From Pseudodesulfovibrio nedwellii (GTDB lineage Bacteria; Desulfobacterota; Desulfovibrionia; Desulfovibrionales; Desulfovibrionaceae): a stretch of 64,000 bases of DNA. Both the position numbers and the translations under genes were made by a program. The stretch spans positions 3,027,501 through 3,091,500 of the forward strand of contig NZ_AP026709.1 of NCBI RefSeq assembly GCF_027923765.1. Direction: 5' to 3'. A model generated the notes under the pieces. It made no database searches and was not told where the DNA came from. It saw only the letters and a list, made by a program, of their open reading frames with translations. Below are positions 45,701 through 53,762 of this stretch, piece by piece. Positions within the stretch are counted from its first letter, which is position 1; each line of letters begins with the position of its first letter.

Positions 45701-48272
45701 TGAACAATTCCCCGATATGGCCGGAACTTTACAAAGATGGCGTGACCGATGGGATGAATTGTACGGCGAGGGGTTGTACCTTGTCATGGCTCAATCATTT
45801 GGAGCGGAAGACCCGAGAGATTATGGCTTTGATGCCGCGGTACAGTTTCCACCTCATAAATATTCATGGGACAATCCTCGGCTTAATGATCAGTTGAATG
45901 TAGTACCTGATTACGATGGCCAGATTTTTGATTATGAGCACTTTGCCAAAAGCTACAGTTCGGTAGACCCAGAATATGTCTTGTATAAGACGGTTTCTCC
46001 TGCATGGGACAATACGGCACGGCGTGGCGTCTGTGGAACTATTTTTGCAAATTCAAATCCCAGTAAATATAAAAAGTGGTTAGACTTGGCCTCTAAATGG
46101 ACTTCTTCCAAACATCCTTCCGGTAGCCAGTTTGTCTTTATCAATGCATGGAACGAGTGGGCTGAAGGTGCATACCTTGAGCCTGATCGGACTTATGGAT
46201 ATGCCTACTTGAATGCGACATCCCAAGTGCTAGCAGAGTACCCAAAAATGCGGGCTACTAAAGACTTGTCTACTGGTAAAATTTTGTTTGTTTCGCATGA
46301 TGCATATTTAGGTGGTGCGCAGAAGGTCTTGCTTTCTTTGTTACAATGGCTGTCGACTCATACTTCGTTGCAGATATACACACTTTGCTTGCGTGGCGGA
46401 CCATTCATGGATGATTTCGCAAAATTTGGGCCAGCTACGACGGCCGAGGAGTTAGGATGTGGCCCGTCGGGTGAAAATGACCTGGCTGACAAAGTACAAA
46501 TGTTCTGTGGTGGAAAACTGGATTTGATTTACGGTAATACTGTCGTGGCTGGCAGGGCCTATGAAGAGTTGTCAAAATTTAAAGTGCCGATCATTACGCA
46601 TGTTCATGAACTCGAAGAAAGCATTCGCGTTTATGCCAGTGATTATATCGCTGATGTAATCTCGCATACAACCAATTTCATTGCTTGCTCACCCGCAGTT
46701 GAAGCCAATATGCGGTCCAGTTATTCTGTGCCTCAAGCGGCCATTGACCTTATCTGTGCGCATATTGATCCTGTTGCAGAGTCCCCTTCTGTCGGGCGTA
46801 AACAAATGCTGCGTGAAAAGTTGGGCCTGCCTAGAGACTCGAAGATTGTCTTGGGGTGTGGACTTGGCCTGTTCTGGCGTAAAGGAGCCGATCTGTTCAT
46901 TGAAGTTGCCAAGAAGGTCGTCAAAGAGAGCTATGAGAAAGTCGCGTTTTATTGGGTTGGCGGCTTTGATCCGGCTCAAGCGCACGATGAACATGGATCA
47001 TGGCAGGATATATGGGACGCAATGGAGCGAGAAGGCTTGGCGGATCTCGTTCATTTTATAGGGCAGCAACCGAATGCTGTCGAATATATTGAGGCTTCGG
47101 ATATCTTTCTGCTTCCTTCTCGAGAGGACCCTTATCCGTTGGTATGTTTAGAAGCGGCTGAGCGTTCCGTGCCGATAGTATGCTTTGATAAGGCAGGAGG
47201 TATGCCAGGGTTTGTTGGAGATGATTGTGGTTTTGTCGTTCCTTGGGGCGATGTTGATGCCATGGCTGAGAAAACCGTGTCTTTGTTGCAAGACGCTGAT
47301 TTGTTGACTCGGTTGGGAGTGCAGGCGCGCAATAAGTTACTTTTTAGACATACAGCGGATGTTGTTGGACCAGCCATTTTAGAGGTCATCAGAGAAGTTG
47401 GAGGCATCGCGCCAGTTGTTTCAATTATTGTCCCTAATTATAATAAAAAAGATTACTTGGTAGAGCGATTGGATTCAGTATTCAATCAATCGTACAAGGA
47501 TTTTGAAGTTATCCTTCTTGATGACTGTTCCACTGATGGCAGTGGTGAGATATTGGAGCAGTATTCAAACCGATCCAATGTTTCATTTATCCAAAATGTT
47601 AGGAATAAGGGGGTTTTTGCCCAATGGGCGAAGGGTATTGAGCTTGCCAAAGGGGAGTTTATTTGGATCGCTGAGGCTGATGATTCATGTTCTGTAGATT
47701 TTCTGAAAAAACTCATTCCTGCCTTTATTGATGAAGGCGTTCGGATTTCATACTCGGAATCATTAGCGATAGATGCCAATTCAGATTATCTTTTTCAGTA
47801 CAAGAATATGGAGTATTTGAAAGAGCTGTCTCATACCAAGTGGAATACATCGTATGTCGTTGATGCGAAACAAGAAGTTGAATGTTCGTTGGCATATCGC
47901 AATACAATACCTAATGTTAGCGCAGTCGTCTTTCGTAAATTTGATTGCAGCGTCTGGTTTGAAGTAGCGAAAGACATGAAGTTAGCAGGCGACTGGGTCT
48001 TTTACTTGTACGCCATGATGAACGGTTCTGTGAGCTATGTTAAAGAGCCTTTGAATCACCATCGCAGGCATGATGACACATGTACGGCGAGTACGGAAAA
48101 TAGCGTGGTGAGGTTTAAGGAAGTTGTCATGGCCCAGAACTTGGCTTGCTCACTCTACGATTTAGATAGTGACTCTGCTGCATGCTGTAAGTCATACGCA
48201 AAAAATATTTGGATTGAACTTGGGTTGAATGAAGACGGTTTTGAGGCGGAGTATGCCGGCATTTTAGGTTGA
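42744..48272 (+). CDS. Giant five-module polysaccharide protein: sulfotransferase, coiled-coil repeat, WbsX, GT4, GT2
   Basis: An 1842-residue protein with no signal peptide. (1) About 10-250: sulfotransferase fold with the PAPS loop [16 protein letters not shown] and the second site [17 protein letters not shown]. (2) About 290-430: a beta-rich part opening [15 protein letters not shown]. (3) About 440-700: coiled coil including twelve 14-residue repeats. (4) About 815-1165: WbsX/GH99-like domain ([46 protein letters not shown]). (5) About 1178-1540: GT4 glycosyltransferase ([30 protein letters not shown]). (6) About 1555-1760: GT2 domain ([21 protein letters not shown] as DxD-like). It should build and modify a surface glycan at the inner membrane, where [16 protein letters not shown] may lie along the bilayer. 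The ribosome binding site is weak. Confidence 0.8.
   Translation: [1842 protein letters not shown]
44145..44648 (+). repeat. Twelve in-frame 42-bp tandem repeats
   Basis: Twelve head-to-tail 42-base units encode [14 protein letters not shown] (14 residues). Units differ at a few positions (SDTAAV, FDTVSA, FDTAAV, ADIAAV). A thirteenth diverged copy runs to about 44690. Two heptads per unit fit a coiled coil. Near-identity of the DNA suggests recent expansion and likely copy-number variation. Confidence 0.9.
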
Positions 48273-48416
48273 TTGGATGGCGAAAAGTCCTGTGCTTCAT
48301 TGGTCCTTTGTAGATGAATTGAGAGGGGATTATGTGACGTTCTCCCGTGATCTAGGGCCAAACATGATGCGAGTTTTTCGGCGAAATAGATTATCCAAAA
48401 GTAGGAGGATTTCGCT

Positions 48417-48662
48417 GTGAAAAAATCAAGGTACACCGAAGAATAAATCGCATTTGCGTTCCGCCAAGCTGAGCATGGGACTCCGGTCAAAGAAGTCATT
48501 CGCAAGATGAGAATTTATGAACAGATGTTTTATCGCTGGAAAAAACTGTATAGCGGAATGGGAACCAGTGAACTCCGCAAGATGAAAATGCTTGAGGAAG
48601 AGAATCGCAAACTCAAAAGGCTTGCCGCAGACCTCAGTCTCGACAGTTCCACTTCAGATTGA
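48417..48662 (+). pseudogene. Remnant of IS3 family orfA
   Basis: GTG at 48417 after AGGAGG reads KKSRYTEE, then a TAA stop where Gln is expected, then IAFAFRQAEHGTPVKEVIRK (the HTH of IS3 orfA) and LEEENRKLKRLAADLSLD (the leucine-zipper end). The reading then ends in SSTSD and a stop. No orfB follows, so this is a dead fragment. The rest of 48273-48748 holds nothing else. Confidence 0.7.
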
Positions 48663-48748
48663 GGGAGCCGCACTCTAACAATACGGAAAAGCGTAATGAT
48701 TACATATTGTTCTGTTTTAAACTTTTTCAAATTAAGACTGGAAGTGAT

Positions 48749-49882
48749 ATGAATATAGGCACTAAAGTCCCTTTTAATGATACGGCAAGAATATATAATA
48801 AGAATAGAGCTGCATTATCAAAAGTGATGTCTGAAGTTGCAGAGTCAGGGTGGTGGTTGCTTGGTAAGCAAACCCAAGCTTTTGCAGAAGAGTTCTCAGC
48901 TTACTGCGGCGTAAATTTCTGTATTCCGGTTGCAAACGGAACAGATGCATTGGAATTAGCAATAAAAGCCGTGATCGGTGATGCATCGGTCGATGCTAAA
49001 ATTATTACTGTTTCAAATGCTGGCGGCTATTCATCAATTGCGTGTAGATTGGCTGGTGTTACGCCTGTATATGTAGATATTGTACCAGAGACATTGTTAA
49101 TCGACATTGACTCTCTTAAGGTCTGTTTGAGAAAAAATGTGAAAGCCGTTATTATTACGCATCTGTTTGGTGCCGTAGTTGATGTTAAGAAAGTCAGACG
49201 TGTACTTGATGAAAGTGGTTTTCAGAGTGTAAAAATCATAGAAGATTGTGCGCAGTCACATGGCGCACAATTGGAAGGGCGGCGTGTCGGGAGTTTGGGG
49301 GATATTGCGGCATTTAGTTTTTACCCGACTAAAAATCTTGGGGCAATGGGGGATGCCGGGGCCGTGATGACGAACAGCGAACTGTTGTCCAATAAAGTCA
49401 AAGAATTACAACAATACGGTTGGAGTAGTAAATACAAGATAAATATCGCGGGCGGCAGAAACTCTCGAATGGATGAAATACAGGCCGGTATTTTGAGATG
49501 TTTATTGCCTTTCTTAGACAGCTGTAATCATAAACGAAATAAAATCTATGATACTTACAAAGCCCTTGGTGCAAAAGGTTTGTATTTTCAGCAGTATCAT
49601 GCCTGTGATTTTGTAGGACATTTGGCTGTAATCAGAACCCCAGAGCGTGAAAAATTTATTACTTATATGAAAGAAAGTGGTGTCATGGTTGATGTGCATT
49701 ACCCTGTTCTGGATATTGACCAAGTCGCATGGCACTCCATGCCATTTATGATTGATGAACAAAGTAATTTAGAGGCCTCTCGTGCAGCTGTTAAAGAAGT
49801 TGTTTCGTTGCCCTGCTTTCCAACGATGACAAATCAGGAAATAGATCAGGTCTGTCATGCATTATTAAACTGGAAAGGTTGA
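48749..49882 (+). CDS. DegT/DnrJ/EryC1/StrS sugar aminotransferase, FdtB/QdtB-like
   Basis: A 377-residue PLP-dependent aminotransferase. Hallmarks: PVANGTDALELAIKAV near residue 60, EDCAQSHGA (PLP-binding Asp) near 168, the Lys motif FSFYPTKNLGAMGDAGAV near 190-205, and NSRMDEIQAGIL near 238. With the ketoisomerase/acetyltransferase gene two places downstream, it most likely aminates dTDP-3-keto-6-deoxyhexose at C3 (Fuc3N or Qui3N pathway). The start at 48749 fits the family N-terminus; GGAAG lies about 5 bases upstream. It is the first gene of an AT-rich block unlike its neighbours. Confidence 0.8.
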   Translation: MNIGTKVPFNDTARIYNKNRAALSKVMSEVAESGWWLLGKQTQAFAEEFSAYCGVNFCIPVANGTDALELAIKAVIGDASVDAKIITVSNAGGYSSIACRLAGVTPVYVDIVPETLLIDIDSLKVCLRKNVKAVIITHLFGAVVDVKKVRRVLDESGFQSVKIIEDCAQSHGAQLEGRRVGSLGDIAAFSFYPTKNLGAMGDAGAVMTNSELLSNKVKELQQYGWSSKYKINIAGGRNSRMDEIQAGILRCLLPFLDSCNHKRNKIYDTYKALGAKGLYFQQYHACDFVGHLAVIRTPEREKFITYMKESGVMVDVHYPVLDIDQVAWHSMPFMIDEQSNLEASRAAVKEVVSLPCFPTMTNQEIDQVCHALLNWKG

Positions 49883-49885
49883 TAA

Positions 49886-50854
49886 ATGAAAAACGGAAAT
49901 TTATTGATTAGTCATTCACTGGTTATTCCTGTTTATGGAAATGAAGAAAACATTCCACATTTAGTTCTTGCCTTACAGAAGATGGCGCGAGCTTACGGTG
50001 AGAGTTTTGAAGTTGTTTTTGTTATAGATGGCTCGCCTGACAACTCTCTCAACCGTATCTTAGAGTTGGCGGATGGATTTAATTATAAAACGGTTTCCCA
50101 TAGTCGAAATTTCGGTTCTTTTGTGGCTATTCGCACGGGTATCGAGCACGCAGAGGGAAAATATATTGCAGTGATGGCCGCTGACTTACAGGAACCACCT
50201 CATTTAATTGAAGACTTCTTTAAGATTTTAGAAGCTGATGAGGCAGACTTAGTTTTTGGTCGGCGTATTGATAGAAATGATCCTATTCTAAAAAAATTGT
50301 TATCAAATGTATATTGGTGGTTTTATAAAAAAGTGATCGAGCCTGATCTACCTAAGGGCGGGGTTGATATTTTTGCCTGTACTGAAGAAATTAAAAAAAG
50401 CTTATTAAAAATTGAAGAACCTAACAGTTCACTAATTGCCCAGTTATTTTGGTTGGGGTATCGGCGTGAGTTTGTGTCTTACGTACGCCAAGAACGTCAG
50501 CATGGCACCAGTGCCTGGGGGCTTGGCAAGCGTATACGCTATATGATTGACAGTGTTTTTTCTTATACGGATTTACCTATAATGCTCGTTCTTTGGCTGG
50601 GTTTAGGTAGTCTTACGGTAACAACAACAGTTGGAATAGTCACTATTGTTGCCAAGTTCGCAGGCTTAATTGCTGTGCAGGGATATACTGCGATAGTACT
50701 ACTAATATTGTTTTTAGGGTCCTTGATCATAACTATTCAAGGAGTAATCGGTTGCTACTTATGGCGTACGTTTGAAAACACTAAGAAAAGGCCCATAAGT
50801 TTGGTTCGGTCAGTTGAAGTAAAACATAACTTTAAAAAAATGAAGGCATTATAG
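49886..50854 (+). CDS. GT2 glycosyltransferase, GtrB/ArnC-like
   Basis: A 322-residue protein. The GT2 catalytic part has LVIPVYGNEENIPHLV, VFVIDGSPDNSL, SRNFGSFVAIRTGIEHA and the metal-binding AADLQEPPHLIEDF region. Two C-terminal membrane helices follow (about 230-255 and 265-292). This layout belongs to enzymes that load a sugar onto undecaprenyl phosphate (GtrB, ArnC, DPMS). With the GtrA-like and Glucos_trans_II-like genes downstream it forms a Gtr-type decoration set. Starts 3 bases after the aminotransferase. Confidence 0.8.
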   Translation: MKNGNLLISHSLVIPVYGNEENIPHLVLALQKMARAYGESFEVVFVIDGSPDNSLNRILELADGFNYKTVSHSRNFGSFVAIRTGIEHAEGKYIAVMAADLQEPPHLIEDFFKILEADEADLVFGRRIDRNDPILKKLLSNVYWWFYKKVIEPDLPKGGVDIFACTEEIKKSLLKIEEPNSSLIAQLFWLGYRREFVSYVRQERQHGTSAWGLGKRIRYMIDSVFSYTDLPIMLVLWLGLGSLTVTTTVGIVTIVAKFAGLIAVQGYTAIVLLILFLGSLIITIQGVIGCYLWRTFENTKKRPISLVRSVEVKHNFKKMKAL

Positions 50855-51805
50855 ATGACAAAAGAGGTTTTCATTCATGAAAAGGCTCTCTGCGAAACTG
50901 ATAAAATAGGTGAAGGCTCAATGGTCTGGGCTTTTGCTCATATATTGTGTGGTGCTATTATAGGTGAAGAATGCAATATATGCGATGGCGTTTTTATTGA
51001 AAACGACGTGGTGCTGGGTGATCGTGTAACAGTAAAATGCGGTGTTCAGTTATGGGATGGTGTAAAAGTGGCCAGTGATGTGTTTATTGGCCCGAATGTT
51101 ACCTTTTCGAATGACAAATTCCCACGCTCCAAAGCTATTCCGGAAGAGTTTGCCCGTACTAATATTTCCCAAGGTGCTTCTTTAGGAGCAAACGCCACTA
51201 TACTGCCGGGTATTACGATTGGTGTTAATGCGATGGTGGGAGCGGGGGCTGTTGTTACGAAGGATGTACCTGCAAATGCAGTAGTTGTCGGAAATCCAGC
51301 GAAAATTATTAGCTACAATGTTGGTAGTAGGGCGATTGGTTTTGAGGCTGATTCCTCTACTGTTTTAGGAAATAATCCCCTAAATGAAAAAATTGTGTTG
51401 CCTATCAACGATTGTGAGATTTGGCCATTACCTGCGTTTAATGATATGCGTGGAAGTTTGATGGCTGTCGAGAGTCAAAAGGATATGCCGTTTAAGCCGG
51501 AAAGAACATTCTTTGTGCATGATGTTCCTAATGATAAGGTGCGGGGAGAGCATGCACACAAAGAGTGCTCTCAGTTTTTGATAGCCGTGAGCGGGTCTTT
51601 AAGCGTGGTTATCGATGATGGAAAGAATAGAGTAGAAGTGCGGCTTGATAGTCCCTCTAAGGGGTTGTATATGCCTGCTGGAACTTGGGGTGTACAATAT
51701 AAATTTTCCAAAGATGCGGTACTGTGCGTATTTGCTTCACATGCTTATGATGGCAAGGATTATATTCGGGACTATGTTGAATTTAAAGAATATGTCGGCA
51801 GATAA
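50855..51805 (+). CDS. Bifunctional WxcM-like protein: sugar N-acetyltransferase and 3,4-ketoisomerase
   Basis: A 316-residue fusion. Residues about 1-160 are a left-handed beta-helix acyltransferase (hexapeptide rungs IIGEECNICDGVFIENDVVL; LGANATILPGITIGVNAMVG; VVGNPAKII). Residues about 185-316 are a cupin sugar 3,4-ketoisomerase of the FdtA/WxcM type (FNDMRGSLMAVESQKDMPF; RGEHAHKECSQFLI with the His pair; MPAGTWGVQYKFSKDAVLCV). It would supply the first and last steps around the aminotransferase, giving dTDP-3-acetamido-3,6-dideoxyhexose. Starts immediately after the GT2 gene; its 3' end overlaps gtrA. Confidence 0.82.
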   Translation: MTKEVFIHEKALCETDKIGEGSMVWAFAHILCGAIIGEECNICDGVFIENDVVLGDRVTVKCGVQLWDGVKVASDVFIGPNVTFSNDKFPRSKAIPEEFARTNISQGASLGANATILPGITIGVNAMVGAGAVVTKDVPANAVVVGNPAKIISYNVGSRAIGFEADSSTVLGNNPLNEKIVLPINDCEIWPLPAFNDMRGSLMAVESQKDMPFKPERTFFVHDVPNDKVRGEHAHKECSQFLIAVSGSLSVVIDDGKNRVEVRLDSPSKGLYMPAGTWGVQYKFSKDAVLCVFASHAYDGKDYIRDYVEFKEYVGR

Positions 51806-52193
51806 AATCTGCAGTATACAAGGCTTACCGTTATTTTTAAAGGACGGTATTCGTTTTTTGCTTGCAGGAGGACTTAACACCATTTTAACGTTAGCTATTT
51901 ATCAGTTATTTCTTTTTTTTATTTCAGCCCAGCCGGCCTATGCTTTAAGCTGGTGTATCGGCTTCATTTTCTTGTTATGCGTTTACCCTGCTAAGGTGTT
52001 TCCAGGCGCAACAACAAATAAAAAGCAATATTTTTTAGTCGCTTTAGTTTATATGAGTGTATTTTTTTTAGGATTGTTTTTAATTAAATTAACCGTACAG
52101 ACAGGTATTAATTCACATATTGCAATATTTTTAGTGATGAGTGTTACAACGGTTACGAATTTTTTGTTAATGCGTTCGGTATTACGTAAATAG
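51792..52193 (+). CDS. GtrA-like flippase
   Basis: A 133-residue membrane protein with four hydrophobic helices (about 19-39, 47-68, 77-98, 105-125). FLLAGGLNTILTLAIYQLFL and ALSWCIGFIFLLCVYPAKVF fit the GtrA/DPMS-flippase family, which moves undecaprenyl-phosphate-linked sugar across the inner membrane. It overlaps the preceding gene by 14 bases and has no separate promoter. Confidence 0.8.
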   Translation: MSADKICSIQGLPLFLKDGIRFLLAGGLNTILTLAIYQLFLFFISAQPAYALSWCIGFIFLLCVYPAKVFPGATTNKKQYFLVALVYMSVFFLGLFLIKLTVQTGINSHIAIFLVMSVTTVTNFLLMRSVLRK

Positions 52194-52225
52194 TATTAGG
52201 TTATTTTTTATATGGTGGTGAGACT

Positions 52226-53746
52226 TTGAGTGTTGAAAGATATATTGATTCTTCACGGCAGTGGTTTGAAGCAAATAGAAGTTGGTTTGTTTACTTGCTT
52301 GCGGTTGTTTTATTGTCATATACTTACGAGTTGTTCAATTTTACGTTAACAATCGATGATGAAAATTGGGCTAGCGTACGCCAGGCAGGTTCTCATAAAG
52401 GCTGGCTTCAGCAAGCCCGGTGGGGAATGCATATATTGTCTTATATGTTTAACCCAAATCCCGTTATCCCATTCTCTCCTCTGTTTCTGTCTCTGATTTG
52501 TATGGCACTATCGTATACGGTAGTTGTCAGACTTCTGGCGGTGCAAAGAACGAATGCAGATTATCTGTGTGCACCCATTTTCATTGCATGCTCGACCTTA
52601 TACTACAGTTTAAGTTTTAGTTCCCTTGTGCATGGTATAGGCATAGGCTTTTTGGCCTGTTCTCTGGGCATTTACTGCCTAGTTCATAAGAACAGATTGC
52701 TTCAATGTATTTCAGTGCTCCTAGCCGCATTTGCCATTTCTATTTATCAGGCTTTTTTGCCGGTACTTTTATCACTTTACGCGTTGCATATTATAGGCCT
52801 CTTAATCGGTGAACCGGCATTTGACTTTAAGCGTATCCTTACAGGGATAGTGAAGTTTATAGTTTGGATTTTCATGGCACTTCTATGTTATTATGTACTG
52901 AATCAATTTTTTCTGTATATTTTTGGTATTGAGATAAATGGATACATAGGAGGCTTTGTACAATTTCAGTTTACTTCTGAATATTTTTCAAAAAGTATTA
53001 GTTTAATTGTTTTGGATGCAAAAAGATATTACTTGGGAAAACCTGAGGTATTTGGTTATGAGCTAAGTTCCCTTAAATATACTTTCTTAGCCTGTCTGCT
53101 TTCATTCAATGTGGTGAACTTAATCTCTAATCAAAAATGGTGGGCGAAATTAGCCGCGTTTCTTATATCCATTTCTCTCATATTTTTACCCTTTCTGCTG
53201 CATCTAATGAATGCCGGCCGTATGCCCGTAAGATCCATGTTGGCATTTCCCCTCGTATTGACAGGTTTTCTTTATTTTTCATTATTAATCAAGTGGCCTG
53301 TATGGCGTTTACTTTTAAGTATTTTGATTGTTGTTTGTGCTGTTCGTTTTTCAGTCGTGAATAACCAGTTTACCTATTCAAATATCTTAAGCTGGCAGTC
53401 TGATAATGCTGTTGCCATTCGTCTGTTAGAACGGATCGATAGCAAAGATTTATCCATTTTCAAAAAAGGTGAAAAAATACCAATAGTAATGGTTGGCTAC
53501 CTGGAGAGAGCGGAAATGCCCATTCGATTTCGCAGGGAAACTATTGGTGCGTCATTTTTTGAATGGGATAGAGGGAATGTCTACCGGGTAATATACTTTA
53601 TAAATACCCTGGGGGAACATCGGTTTTTTGGCCGGACTCGTGATGCCTCGTTTGTCCAAAGTAAAAAAATTGAAGAGATGCCTACATGGCCTATGAAAGG
53701 ATGTGTTGAAATTATTGATGCCATCGTTGTTATCAAATTTAAGTAA
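52226..53746 (+). CDS. Glucos_trans_II-like membrane glycosyltransferase (GtrC role)
   Basis: A 506-residue polytopic membrane protein with about ten helices. The start is TTG or the like at 52226 with GGTGGTGAG upstream. The first periplasmic loop holds NFTLTIDDENWASVRQAGSH with an acidic pair typical of GT-C folds, then WLQQARWGMHILSYMF, matching the glucosyltransferase domain family of Gtr serotype-conversion clusters. As third member after the GtrB-like and GtrA-like genes, it would transfer the flipped sugar to O-antigen or another glycan in the periplasm. AT-rich. Confidence 0.7.
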   Translation: MSVERYIDSSRQWFEANRSWFVYLLAVVLLSYTYELFNFTLTIDDENWASVRQAGSHKGWLQQARWGMHILSYMFNPNPVIPFSPLFLSLICMALSYTVVVRLLAVQRTNADYLCAPIFIACSTLYYSLSFSSLVHGIGIGFLACSLGIYCLVHKNRLLQCISVLLAAFAISIYQAFLPVLLSLYALHIIGLLIGEPAFDFKRILTGIVKFIVWIFMALLCYYVLNQFFLYIFGIEINGYIGGFVQFQFTSEYFSKSISLIVLDAKRYYLGKPEVFGYELSSLKYTFLACLLSFNVVNLISNQKWWAKLAAFLISISLIFLPFLLHLMNAGRMPVRSMLAFPLVLTGFLYFSLLIKWPVWRLLLSILIVVCAVRFSVVNNQFTYSNILSWQSDNAVAIRLLERIDSKDLSIFKKGEKIPIVMVGYLERAEMPIRFRRETIGASFFEWDRGNVYRVIYFINTLGEHRFFGRTRDASFVQSKKIEEMPTWPMKGCVEIIDAIVVIKFK

Positions 53747-53762
53747 ATCTGGTAGGAAGTGA

